The notes below the pieces were generated by a model. It did no database searches, was not told where the DNA came from, and saw nothing but the letters and a program-made list of their open reading frames with translations. The translations under genes and the position numbers were made by a program. A stretch of DNA of 64,000 nucleotides from JAMLIN01 sp041676645 (GTDB lineage Bacteria > Pseudomonadota > Gammaproteobacteria > Burkholderiales > Burkholderiaceae_E), in the NCBI GenBank assembly GCA_041676645.1, contig JBAYRO010000007.1, positions 6,746 to 70,745 of the forward strand. The letters are read 5' to 3'. Below are positions 24,688 through 33,535 of the stretch, one piece after another; within the stretch, counting starts at the first letter, position 1, and each line of letters opens with the position of its first letter.

Positions 24688-26670
24688 ATGAGTGCAAGAG
24701 ACGAACAGCCGGTAGCCGACGCCTGGCCGGCCCTGGCTACCGCGGCCCTGCGAGTGGCTTTCGGAATCATCTGGGTGGTGAATGCCGCCTTCACCTGGAT
24801 GCCGCAGTTCTCGGCGCTCTACGTGGGCTACCTGCACAATGCGGCGAAAGGCCAGCCGGACTGGTCCTCGTTCTGGTTCGATGGCTGGATCGCGCTGGTC
24901 ACGCCGAACGCGACGCTCTTCATCTGGCTGACGCGCATCGCGGTCACCGCACTTGCCATCGGCCTGCTGCTGGGGTTCGCGCGCCGCACGCTGTATGTGG
25001 TGGGCGCATTGTTCAGCCTGCTCGTCTGGAGTACGGCCGAAGGCTTCGGCGGACCCTACGCCGTCGGTGCGAGCAATACGGGCACGGGGCTTGCTTACGT
25101 GCTCATCTTCGTCGCGCTCCTGGCGATCAACTACCGGTCCGGCTCGAGTCCCTACAGCATCGACTACTACATCGAGCGACGCTGGCCCGCCTGGCGTCGC
25201 ATTGCCGAATGGAGCAGTGCGCGACCGCCGCGGGAGGCACGGCCCGTATCCTGGCGGGTGCAGGTCCCGGTGCTGCTCGGCATCGGCCTGTTGCTGTTCT
25301 TCCTGATCGCGGGCCTGCACAGCAGCCTGAACGTCAAGGCCACCAGCCCGGCCGCGGCGGCGGCCGCCGTCTCGCCGATGGCGCTCGCCTCCCGCGAGCC
25401 GGTGGCCGAGCCCCATGACGCCCGCCTGCCACCGCTCCAGGATGGCCCGAGCATCACGGTCAAGCTCGACTCGACCGACATGGCGACCGAGATCATCAGC
25501 GGTGTGCAGTACCAGGCGTGGCCCTTCGGTGGCTCGGTTCCGGGGCCCGTCATCCATGTGCGCCAGGGGCAGACCGTGAACGTCGAGTTCACCAACCGTG
25601 GCGCGATGCCGCACTCGATCGATTTCCACGCCGCGCTCACGCCGCCCAACCTGCACTTCGCCGACATCCAGCCCGGCGAGACGATACGGTTCTCGTTCGA
25701 GGCGTCGGTACCGGGCGCCTTCGTCTACCACTGCGGAACCGACCCGGTGCTCCTGCACATGGCCAACGGCATGTACGGCGCCATCATCGTGGATCCGGTC
25801 GAGCCGGCGCTGCCGCCGGCCGACCAGGAGTACGTCATCGTCCAGAGCGAGTGGTACACGCAGCAGCTTTCCGGAACCCTGATGGGACCGGATTACGAAA
25901 AGATGCTGGCGATGCAGCCCGACCTGATGGCGTTCAACGGCACCGCCTTCCAGTATCGCGACCATCCGCTGACGGCAGCTCCGGGCGAGCGCGTGCGCCT
26001 GTACATGGTCAACGCCGGACCGAGCCTGTGGAGCGCATTCCACGTCATCGGCTCGATGTTCGACAAGGTGTATCCCGACGGTGATCCAACCCATGCCCGC
26101 AGCGGCGTCTCGACATACACCGTGGCGCCGGGCGAAGGGGCGGTGTTCGATGTCGTGATTCCCGAGGCCGGCTTGTATCCCTTCGTCGACCACTCCTTCG
26201 CCCACCTCGAGATCGGCGCGGTCGGCATCCTCGACATCCGGGAGCCGGGCACCGAGCACACCCGGAAGCCCCCGATCGAGAAGGCCGCCGCACCGCCGGC
26301 GGCCGCCGCCCAGCCTCCCGTCGTAGCGCCCGCGGGACCCTACCGGTTCGACCCGGAGCGCGGCGCCCAGCTCTATGCCTCGACCTGCGCGGTGTGCCAC
26401 CAGGCAAGCGGCGCCGGACTAGCGGGCGCGTTCCCGCCGCTCGAGGGGAATTCGTCGGTGCTCGATGACGATCCCGCCAGGCAGATCCGGGCCATCCTGC
26501 ACGGCATGCAGGGCGAGGAGATCGACGGCGTCGTCTACCCGGCGCCGATGCCGCCGTTCGGCGCAACGCTGAGCGATGTCGATGTTGCCGACATCGTCAA
26601 CCATGAGCGGACATCCTGGGGCAACCAGGCCCGGCAGGTCACGCCCGACCAGGTGAAGGCGCAGCGCTGA
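24688..26670 (+). CDS. nirK: Copper nitrite reductase fused to a DoxX-like membrane domain and a cytochrome c
   Basis: 660 residues in three parts. Residues 1-215 contain about five hydrophobic helices (LRVAFGIIWVVNAAFTW near the start) resembling the DoxX/DoxD type. Residues 255-520 are a two-cupredoxin CuNIR: type-1 copper ligands His309, Cys349, His357 and Met362; type-2 ligands His314, His348 and His502; catalytic Asp312, His452 and Ile454. All positions match active NO-forming enzymes. Residues 550-660 are a class I cytochrome c with CAVCH (567-571) and probable axial Met621. GGGAGGG precedes the ATG by 7 bp. It should reduce nitrite to NO at the outer face of the inner membrane. No NO reductase or FNR-type site is visible nearby. 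Confidence 0.92.
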   Translation: MSARDEQPVADAWPALATAALRVAFGIIWVVNAAFTWMPQFSALYVGYLHNAAKGQPDWSSFWFDGWIALVTPNATLFIWLTRIAVTALAIGLLLGFARRTLYVVGALFSLLVWSTAEGFGGPYAVGASNTGTGLAYVLIFVALLAINYRSGSSPYSIDYYIERRWPAWRRIAEWSSARPPREARPVSWRVQVPVLLGIGLLLFFLIAGLHSSLNVKATSPAAAAAAVSPMALASREPVAEPHDARLPPLQDGPSITVKLDSTDMATEIISGVQYQAWPFGGSVPGPVIHVRQGQTVNVEFTNRGAMPHSIDFHAALTPPNLHFADIQPGETIRFSFEASVPGAFVYHCGTDPVLLHMANGMYGAIIVDPVEPALPPADQEYVIVQSEWYTQQLSGTLMGPDYEKMLAMQPDLMAFNGTAFQYRDHPLTAAPGERVRLYMVNAGPSLWSAFHVIGSMFDKVYPDGDPTHARSGVSTYTVAPGEGAVFDVVIPEAGLYPFVDHSFAHLEIGAVGILDIREPGTEHTRKPPIEKAAAPPAAAAQPPVVAPAGPYRFDPERGAQLYASTCAVCHQASGAGLAGAFPPLEGNSSVLDDDPARQIRAILHGMQGEEIDGVVYPAPMPPFGATLSDVDVADIVNHERTSWGNQARQVTPDQVKAQR

Positions 26671-26768
26671 GCGCGGTCGGCCGCGTCGCGGCCGCTCGCC
26701 CCGGTCGTTTGCAGTCGCGCGGTCGATTGTCGATAATGCGCGACCGGGCGCACGCCCGGATCCCCCTG

Positions 26769-26855
26769 GCCGAAGTGGCGGAACGGGTAGACGCGTCGGA
26801 TTCAAAATCCGATGTCCGCGAGGACGTGCGGGTTCGAGCCCCGCCTTCGGTACCA
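26769..26855 (+). tRNA. tRNA-Leu(CAA)
   Basis: An 87-nt class II tRNA. The acceptor arms GCCGAAG and CTTCGGT pair with one G-T wobble at the end. The anticodon loop TTCAAAA gives CAA at 26803-26805, the variable arm is long, GGTTCGAGCC forms the T arm, and the CCA is encoded (26853-26855). Apart from this tRNA, the 353-bp gap between the nitrite reductase and PHA synthase genes shows nothing I can name. Confidence 0.97.
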
Positions 26856-27023
26856 CGACCCCGACCCATTCGTTGGCGAATCGCGTCGTGGTCCATGGGG
26901 TGTGATGCATCGCGTCCGGCGCCGGGTGCGCGAGTGGTCGTGCGAACCCATGCGCCTTGTCCGACACATCGTGTGCGATCCCGGTGTCATCGGAACGTCA
27001 TCGCCGCCGTCGACGATGGTCGG

Positions 27024-28883
27024 ATGAGTGCGAACCCGCTTCTCCCACTGTCCGCCGAAGACGATACCACCGCCCCCAGGGTGCCTGCCCTGAAGGCGGC
27101 CGCCGGCCATGTCGATCGGCATGTGCGCGCCGGCGTGGCGACAGCGACCGCCGGCCTGTCGCCCGCCTCGCTGCTGCTGGCGAGCATCGACTGGGCGCTG
27201 CATCTCTACGGATCCCCTGGCAAGCGCGCCTACCTCGCCTGGCTCGCGATCGAGCAATCGCAACAATACCTGCGCATGAACCTCGCGCCGGGTGGTCCCG
27301 TGCCGGGGACGCCTGATGCCAGGCCTGGCGCGCCGATGTCGGTGTCGCGCGCCAGTGATCGGCGTTTCTCGGCCGAGCCGTGGGAGCATCCCCCGTTTCG
27401 GCTGCTGCGTGACGCTTTCCAGCTTGCCGAGCAATGGTGGCACGAGGCGACGCATGGTGTGCATGGCGTGTCTCCGCACCACGAGAACATCGTCGCGTTC
27501 GCCGCGCGGCAATGGCTCGACCTGCTATGCCCCGGCAACTACCTGGCGACGAACCCGGTCGTCATGCGGCGCACTGCCGAGCAGGGCGGCCTGAACCTGG
27601 TGCGCGGCGCGATCAACCAGGTCGAGGACCTGATGCGCCAGGCAAGCGGGGCCGCACCCGCGGGAGTCGAGAACTTCGTCGTCGGGCGCGATGTCGCGAC
27701 CACGCCCGGCACAGTCGTGCTGCGCAACCGGCTCCTCGAGCTGATCCAGTACACGCCGGTGACGGCAAAGGTGCATCCCGAGCCTGTGCTGATCGTGCCG
27801 GCCTGGATCATGAAGTACTACATCCTGGATCTGTCGCCGCACAATTCGCTCATCGGATATCTCGTCTCGAAGGGCCACACGGTTTTCTGCATCTCCTGGA
27901 AGAATCCCGGCCCCGAGGATCGCGACCTCGGCATGGACGACTATCTCGAATCCGGTTTCTTCGCGGCTCTGGACACGGTCCGCGCGATCGTGCCTGGCGC
28001 CCGGGTCCATGCGACAGGTTATTGCCTGGGCGGAACGCTGCTTGCGATCGCCGCCGCGGCGATGGCGCGCGATGGCGACGATCGGCTGGCATCGATGACC
28101 TTGTTCGCCGCGCAGACCGATTTCAGCGAACCCGGCGAACTGTCCCTGTTCATCGATCCGAGCGCCGTCGCGATGCTCGAGGCGAAGATGAGCAACTCCG
28201 GCTACCTGACGGGCGATCAGATGGCCGGCGCGTTCCAGATGCTGCGTTCCTACGACCTGCTGTGGTCGCGCCTTGTCGACGAGTACCTGATGGGTGAGCG
28301 ATCCCCGCTCAACGACCTGATGGCGTGGAACGCCGACACGACCCGGTTGCCCGCGCGGATGCAGTCCCAGTATCTGCGGCGCCTGTTCCTGAACGATGAC
28401 CTGAGCGAAGGCCGCTATCCGGTCGGCGGCCGGCCGGTCGCCCTGAGCGATGTCTCGCTGCCAACCTTCTGCGTGGGCACGGTCAGCGACCACGTGGCTC
28501 CATGGCGCTCCGTGCACAAGCTGCATTACCTGAGCCTGGCCGAGATCACCTTCGTCCTGACGGCCGGTGGCCACAATGCCGGAATCGTCAGTGAACCGGG
28601 TCGCCCGCGTCGCCACTACCAGGTCCTCACCAGGCCGGCGGGCGGCAGCTACATATCGCCGGACGACTGGCTGGCCCTGGCGCCGCGCCACGAGGGCTCA
28701 TGGTGGCCCGAATGGAGCGCCTGGCTGAAGGCCCGTTCCGGAAAGCCGGTCAGCGCGCCGGCGATGGGCGCACCGGTCGATGCCGTGACCGGCGCCGTGG
28801 CGTCGGCGACCGCTGCCGCCAGCCTTGCAGCGGCCCCGCCGCCCGGGCAGGCTGCCCCTGGCCTGTATGTGCTGGAACGATGA
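27024..28883 (+). CDS. phaC: Poly(3-hydroxyalkanoate) synthase, class I-like
   Basis: 619 residues. Polymerises 3-hydroxyacyl-CoA into storage polyester. The lipase-box-like GYCLGG holds the nucleophile Cys334; Asp489 (VSDHVAPW) and His517 (GGHNAG) complete the triad. TPVTAKVHPEPVLIVPAWI, FCISWKNP and WPEWSAWL are conserved class I blocks, and NYLATNPVVMRRT marks the N-terminal domain. An Ala/Pro-rich tail follows residue 590. No phaA, phaB, phaR or phasin lies next to it. Instead, a PhoU-like gene and a dikinase-like gene follow, 135 bp downstream. The start at 27024 is the only Met before the conserved region with a plausible length. Confidence 0.92.
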   Translation: MSANPLLPLSAEDDTTAPRVPALKAAAGHVDRHVRAGVATATAGLSPASLLLASIDWALHLYGSPGKRAYLAWLAIEQSQQYLRMNLAPGGPVPGTPDARPGAPMSVSRASDRRFSAEPWEHPPFRLLRDAFQLAEQWWHEATHGVHGVSPHHENIVAFAARQWLDLLCPGNYLATNPVVMRRTAEQGGLNLVRGAINQVEDLMRQASGAAPAGVENFVVGRDVATTPGTVVLRNRLLELIQYTPVTAKVHPEPVLIVPAWIMKYYILDLSPHNSLIGYLVSKGHTVFCISWKNPGPEDRDLGMDDYLESGFFAALDTVRAIVPGARVHATGYCLGGTLLAIAAAAMARDGDDRLASMTLFAAQTDFSEPGELSLFIDPSAVAMLEAKMSNSGYLTGDQMAGAFQMLRSYDLLWSRLVDEYLMGERSPLNDLMAWNADTTRLPARMQSQYLRRLFLNDDLSEGRYPVGGRPVALSDVSLPTFCVGTVSDHVAPWRSVHKLHYLSLAEITFVLTAGGHNAGIVSEPGRPRRHYQVLTRPAGGSYISPDDWLALAPRHEGSWWPEWSAWLKARSGKPVSAPAMGAPVDAVTGAVASATAAASLAAAPPPGQAAPGLYVLER

Positions 28884-29018
28884 GGCGCGACGGCGGGCGC
28901 AAGCGCGCCATGTCCGGCGTCGGGCGCCCCGCACGCGGTTCATGAGGCGGCCGGTGCTTCATCGCGCCGTCATGTCCGTGTCATAGGGTCGCCGGACTCC
29001 GCCTCTGTCTGACGAACC

Positions 29019-30977
29019 ATGAACAAGCTCGATGCCGTCGCTTCCCTTGGCCAGGGCTCGTTGCTGCAGCCGGCGCGACTGCGCGCGGCCCTCGACGCCA
29101 ACGACCGGCTCAAGCTCTACCTGACAACGGTGCAGGCCGCGGCGGCGCACGCAGCGGTACCGGATCAGGCGCCCCCGGACCTCGGCCGCGAGATCGCAGC
29201 GGCGGGCATCGTCGATCAGGAGCGGGTTCGCTGCCTGCGCGATCTGCCTGCCAGCGCATCACTCAGCCGGGGCCTGCTGCGCATTCCGACGCTTCCACGG
29301 CTGTTCGAATGGCTGCGCGAGGATCTCGGCGTGATGGCAAGGCCGCTGCTCGAGGCCGACGATGTCGACGACGCCCTCGGGACCCGTGTCGCCCACTGGC
29401 GGGAATGGCTCGCGGCGAGTGCAGGCGAAGCGGTCGATGCGACAGCGCTGGCCCTGCTGACCCACGGCCGGCGCGAGGACGGCGACAGCCTGCATATCAC
29501 GATCATGGACCTGCACAAGGCGCTCAACCGCCTTGCCACGCGGCTGGCGGGCGAGCGTATCGACGGTGCCCATGTCTGGAGTCTTGCCGATGATGGCGGC
29601 GACCATGGCCGGATCGCTGCGTTCATGCGCGGCCTGAACCGGACCCGGGGGCTGAAGTTCGACCATCCGGGCCTGGATACCGCCGCGACCCGTGATGGCG
29701 ACCGCCTGCTGATCCAGAACGACATCGGCACCAACGATGCGCACGTGCTCGTCGTCCAGGTCGAGGGACTCCGGACCACGCTCACCTACTCGGATCTGCA
29801 CCGGCAGCGTTTCGCGTTCTTCCAGGGCCGGCTTGCCGAGGTGGGCGCCCAATGGTCCAGCGTGGAGGCGCGCAGGACACCGGGGCTGAACGCTGGCGAT
29901 GCCTACCATGTCGGCACGGCCACGTTCGAGGCCCGGGACGAGGAGGATCTCGCCCGCCAGCTCGAGGGAATCGGTGCGCGCATCGTGTTCCTGATCGACT
30001 GGAACCGCGCCCGAAAGCGCCTGCGGGCCTTCGTCGACCGCAAGACCGCGGTCGAGGTTCTGGGGCAGGCGGCGCAGCGCGAGTTCGGCCACATGGGCTG
30101 GTTGCTGGCCGGGGCCGAGCGACTCGTGTGGAACGCCATGGCCGCGCAGGGCGAAGGAACGTTTCGCCTGGGCGACCGGCTCGACGAAGTGCTCGGGACG
30201 GCGACGGCGCGCGAGCTGCTGGTCGAGCTGCTCGCCATGTCGCAACGCGCGGTGGCGCGTCGGCAGCCGCAGGCGTTGATTGCCGATGAAGCACGCCGCC
30301 TGCTCGCCCGACGCCTGCGTCACCGGCGCGGCGAGTTCGAGCTGCTGGAGGATCACGCCGGTTTCTGCCACGCACTCGCCCAGGCGCTGCGTGACGGGCT
30401 GGCGCACGGCGTCGATGCGGACGAATCCGCGGCGCGCCGCCTGTCGGAGCGCGCCAAGCACTGGGAGCGCGAAGCCGACGATCTCGTCATGCGGGCGCGG
30501 GCCCGGGCCGAACGCCAGCCGCAGTGGGAGCCGTTCGCGCGCCTGATCGCGCGATCCGACGACGTGGCCGACTCGCTCGAGGAAGCCTGTTTCGTGCTGA
30601 GCCTGATCGCAGACGGCAACGGCTGGGACCGTGAAGTCAAGGCCGCGATGCAGGCGCTCGCCGATGCTGTGCTGACCGCGACCCAGGACCATGTGAAATC
30701 CGTGGCGATCGCCGGCTCGCTGGGCGAACCGAGCGACGAGCTCGCCGACCAGGATGAGTATCTGGATGCCTCCTGGCGGGTCCTCCAGGCCGAACGGCAT
30801 TGCGACGAGCTGCTTCGAAACGCCCGGCGGGCGCTTGCCGCGAAGGCCGTCGATCCGGCATCGATGGTGCTCGGCAACGAGTTCGCAGCGGCTGTCGAAC
30901 AGGCTTCGGACGGCCTCCTGGTGCTTGGATACGCGCTGCGTGACCACACGTTCCGAAGGGCGGGAGCCTCCGCATGA
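29019..30977 (+). CDS. Unknown protein with a C-terminal PhoU/DUF47-like helical domain
   Basis: 652 residues. The C-terminal part (about 440-645) looks like the PhoU/DUF47 helical bundle, with the ExxAD-type helices SERAKHWEREADDLVMRARA (about 476-495) and RSDDVADSLEEACF (about 513-526). The N-terminal 430 residues are unfamiliar: a mixed alpha/beta region with DAHVLVVQVEGLRTTLTYSD and RIVFLIDWNRARKRLRAFVD. No signal peptide or membrane helix is seen, so it is probably cytoplasmic. Its stop overlaps the next start as ATGA, so it is translationally coupled to the dikinase-like protein, which suggests a complex or a shared pathway. Confidence 0.6.
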   Translation: MNKLDAVASLGQGSLLQPARLRAALDANDRLKLYLTTVQAAAAHAAVPDQAPPDLGREIAAAGIVDQERVRCLRDLPASASLSRGLLRIPTLPRLFEWLREDLGVMARPLLEADDVDDALGTRVAHWREWLAASAGEAVDATALALLTHGRREDGDSLHITIMDLHKALNRLATRLAGERIDGAHVWSLADDGGDHGRIAAFMRGLNRTRGLKFDHPGLDTAATRDGDRLLIQNDIGTNDAHVLVVQVEGLRTTLTYSDLHRQRFAFFQGRLAEVGAQWSSVEARRTPGLNAGDAYHVGTATFEARDEEDLARQLEGIGARIVFLIDWNRARKRLRAFVDRKTAVEVLGQAAQREFGHMGWLLAGAERLVWNAMAAQGEGTFRLGDRLDEVLGTATARELLVELLAMSQRAVARRQPQALIADEARRLLARRLRHRRGEFELLEDHAGFCHALAQALRDGLAHGVDADESAARRLSERAKHWEREADDLVMRARARAERQPQWEPFARLIARSDDVADSLEEACFVLSLIADGNGWDREVKAAMQALADAVLTATQDHVKSVAIAGSLGEPSDELADQDEYLDASWRVLQAERHCDELLRNARRALAAKAVDPASMVLGNEFAAAVEQASDGLLVLGYALRDHTFRRAGASA

Positions 30978-32569
30978 ACAAGCCGCAGAATGAAACGGGC
31001 CTGCCGCCGCCTGCGCTGATCGGCTGCGGCGAGACGGGAATTCTTCCCGACCCGCAGGCCATCGGCTTCAAGGCGCACAACCTCGCCCGGATGGCCCGGA
31101 TCGGGCTGCCGGTGCCCGCTGCCTTCGTGCTGGGCACCGCCTGGTGCATGCGGCCCGAGGCGCTGGAGCCTGCGGTCTGGATGCCGGCGCTTGCAGCGCT
31201 CGAGCACACGACCGGCCTGCGTTTCGGCGATCCTCGCCATCCATTGCTCCTGTCGGTGCGCTCCGGTGCGCCGGTCTCGATGCCGGGGATGATGGAGACG
31301 CTCCTGAACATCGGCCTGGGCGATGCCACGCTCCCGGGCCTGGTCCGCCTGACGGGCAATCCCCGGCTGGCCTGGGACGCGTACCGGCGCCTGGTCGCCG
31401 GCTATGGCGAGATCGTCCTAGGGCTGCCGCCGGAAGCATTCGAAGCCGATCTTGCCGTGATCGCCGGTGAACGCAGCGACCGGGACCTCGATTTCAGCGA
31501 GTTGCGCGCGCTGACAAGGCGCCATCTGGAAACGGTCGAGCGCCTCGCTGGCGAACCGTTTCCGCAGGATCCCCCGGTCCAGCTCGAACGGGCCATCCGC
31601 GCGGTATTCGGATCATGGTCGGCCGACAAGGCGCGTGCCTACCGGCACATGCACCGGCTCGACGACCGGATGGGCACCGCCGTCACGGTGCAGCGGATGG
31701 TCTTCGGGAACGCCGGCGGCGCTTCGGGCGCCGGCGTCGGATTCACACGTCATCCGTCGACCGGCGAAGCCAGCCCCTGGGTCGACTTCCTGTTCAATGC
31801 GCAAGGCGAGGACGTCGTGTCGGGGCGCCGCAATGCCCAGGGGCACGAGGCGCTGGCGGAACTGTCGCCGCGCGTCTGGTCCGAGCTGAGCGAGGCCATG
31901 CTGCAGCTCGAGCAGGCCTTCGGCGACATGCAGGACTTCGAGTTCACGGTCGAAGAGGGCCACCTGTACATGCTGCAGACGCGCAACGGCAAGCGCACCC
32001 CGCAGGCCGCCGCCCGGATCGCCCTCGATCTCCACGACGAGGGCCTGCTCACGCGCGCGGAGGCTCTCGAACGCACGGCGGAGCTTGACGAGATCGCATT
32101 GGCCGAGACCCGGATCGTCAGTCACGACGGTCTTGCGTCGGAGCCGCTGGCGATGGCGGTCAGCGCCTGCTCCGGCGTGGCTGTGGGCGAGCTCGTGCTG
32201 GACGAGGAGCTGGCCCGTAGCCGGCACGCCGCCGGCGCTTCGGTGGTGCTGGTGCGACAGGACGCCGAAACGCGCGATCTCTCGGCACTCGAGCTGGCAG
32301 CCGGCCTGCTGACCCGGAACGGCGCCCGGACCTCGCATGCGGCCGTGGTCGCCCGCCAGCTCGGCAAGGTCTGTCTGGTCGGTTGCGAGTCCCTCCAGAT
32401 CGACGAGCGGCGCAGGCGTGTGCGCATCGCCGGCCATGATCTCGCGGAAGGGGATGTGCTGACGCTGGACGGCCATTCCGGGGCCGTGTACGCGGGCGCT
32501 GTTCGTACGCTGCGTGAAGCGCCCGCCGACCTGCTGCGCCGTCTGGAGGCCTTGCGCGCGGCAGTCTGA
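30974..32569 (+). CDS. Pyruvate-phosphate-dikinase-like protein lacking the PEP/pyruvate barrel
   Basis: 531 residues. The first 345 match the ATP-grasp half of PPDK: LLSVRSGAPVSMPGMMETLL (about 91-110), GSWSADKARAYR, VFGNAGGASGAGVGFTRHP (243-261), and QTRNGKRT (335-342). The phosphohistidine swivel domain follows with TRNGARTSHAAVVARQLG, giving His455. The chain ends at residue 531, whereas PPDK is close to 900 residues, so the whole PEP-binding TIM barrel is absent. As in glucan water dikinases, ATP-grasp plus swivel could phosphorylate another acceptor. The overlapping upstream protein is the obvious candidate partner. Confidence 0.85.
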   Translation: MNKPQNETGLPPPALIGCGETGILPDPQAIGFKAHNLARMARIGLPVPAAFVLGTAWCMRPEALEPAVWMPALAALEHTTGLRFGDPRHPLLLSVRSGAPVSMPGMMETLLNIGLGDATLPGLVRLTGNPRLAWDAYRRLVAGYGEIVLGLPPEAFEADLAVIAGERSDRDLDFSELRALTRRHLETVERLAGEPFPQDPPVQLERAIRAVFGSWSADKARAYRHMHRLDDRMGTAVTVQRMVFGNAGGASGAGVGFTRHPSTGEASPWVDFLFNAQGEDVVSGRRNAQGHEALAELSPRVWSELSEAMLQLEQAFGDMQDFEFTVEEGHLYMLQTRNGKRTPQAAARIALDLHDEGLLTRAEALERTAELDEIALAETRIVSHDGLASEPLAMAVSACSGVAVGELVLDEELARSRHAAGASVVLVRQDAETRDLSALELAAGLLTRNGARTSHAAVVARQLGKVCLVGCESLQIDERRRRVRIAGHDLAEGDVLTLDGHSGAVYAGAVRTLREAPADLLRRLEALRAAV

Positions 32570-32693
32570 GCGCCCGAGTGCCGCGTGGGCCTGCCGATCC
32601 TGAAGTCGTCGATCGTCCGACGAATCCCGGCGTCGATGTTCATTGATCAGTCCATCCCTGCTATGGTCGGGGCGAGTTTTCCCGGATGTCGCC

Positions 32694-33527
32694 ATGACCA
32701 CGCAGTTGCTCCTCGTCGATCCCCAGAACGATTTCTGCGATTTCGGACCGCCCGCCGCCGGGGAAGCCCGTCCGATGCCGGCCCTGCCCGTGCCGGGCGC
32801 GCTCGCCGACATGCGGCGCGTGGCGGAGCTGCTCGAGCAGCGCGGCGAGGCGATCGACTCGGTGGTCGTGACGCTGGATTCGCATCCGCTCGTCGGCATC
32901 GAGCGGCCGCTTTTCTGGGAGACCGGCGAAGGCGGGGAGGTCGAGCCGTTCACCGTGATTTCGGCCGAGGACCTGCGCGCCGGGCGTTATCGCCCGGCGG
33001 TCACGCAACTGCAGGGCGACGATCGGGTGCTCGATGTGCTCGCCGGCCTCGAGGCCCGGGGCAAGCCCGGCGTCATGGTCTGGCCGGCGCATTGCGTCAT
33101 CGGCACCTGGGGCCACCAGGTGGTTGCGCCGCTCGCCGCGGCGCTCGATCGCTGGAGCATCGGCCATCGCCGGCTGATCCACTATGTCCACAAGGGCAGT
33201 CATCCCCTCACGGAGCACTTCGGGGCCTTCGAGGCCGACGTGGTACTGCCCGATGCGCCGGAAACCGGTTTCAACCATGGCCTGGCCCGGCGCCTGGAGC
33301 GCGCCGGCACCCTGCTGGTGGCGGGCGAGGCGGCCAGCCATTGCGTGGCGGCCAGCCTGCGCCAGTTGCTCGGCAGGTTTCCGCAGCTCGCTGGGCGCGT
33401 CGTCATGCTGACCGACTGCATGAGCCCGGTGGCCGGATTCGAGACCGAGGCCGAAGCCCTGCTCGCGGAGATGGCCTTGCAGGGCGTGCGCCAGATGACG
33501 GCGGCCCAGTGGTGCGAGGAGGGCTGA
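32694..33527 (+). CDS. Nicotinamidase-related cysteine hydrolase
   Basis: 277 residues of the isochorismatase/nicotinamidase fold. Asp8 lies in LLLVDPQNDF, PAHCVIGTWGHQV carries the substrate-site His, and the nucleophilic Cys is in GEAASHCVAASL. It is longer than typical PncA (about 210), with an inserted stretch VEPFTVISAEDLRAGRYRPA. The start at 32694 is chosen because family similarity begins at MTTQLLLVDPQND. An amide is the likely substrate, but nicotinamide itself is not assured. It converges with a LysR gene. Confidence 0.85.
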   Translation: MTTQLLLVDPQNDFCDFGPPAAGEARPMPALPVPGALADMRRVAELLEQRGEAIDSVVVTLDSHPLVGIERPLFWETGEGGEVEPFTVISAEDLRAGRYRPAVTQLQGDDRVLDVLAGLEARGKPGVMVWPAHCVIGTWGHQVVAPLAAALDRWSIGHRRLIHYVHKGSHPLTEHFGAFEADVVLPDAPETGFNHGLARRLERAGTLLVAGEAASHCVAASLRQLLGRFPQLAGRVVMLTDCMSPVAGFETEAEALLAEMALQGVRQMTAAQWCEEG

Positions 33528-33535
33528 TCCGGGGG

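Noticed and set aside
24619..26400. Upstream extension of the queA frame to 943 residues
   Set aside because: The extension is antisense to the nitrite reductase gene; family similarity starts exactly at 24618.
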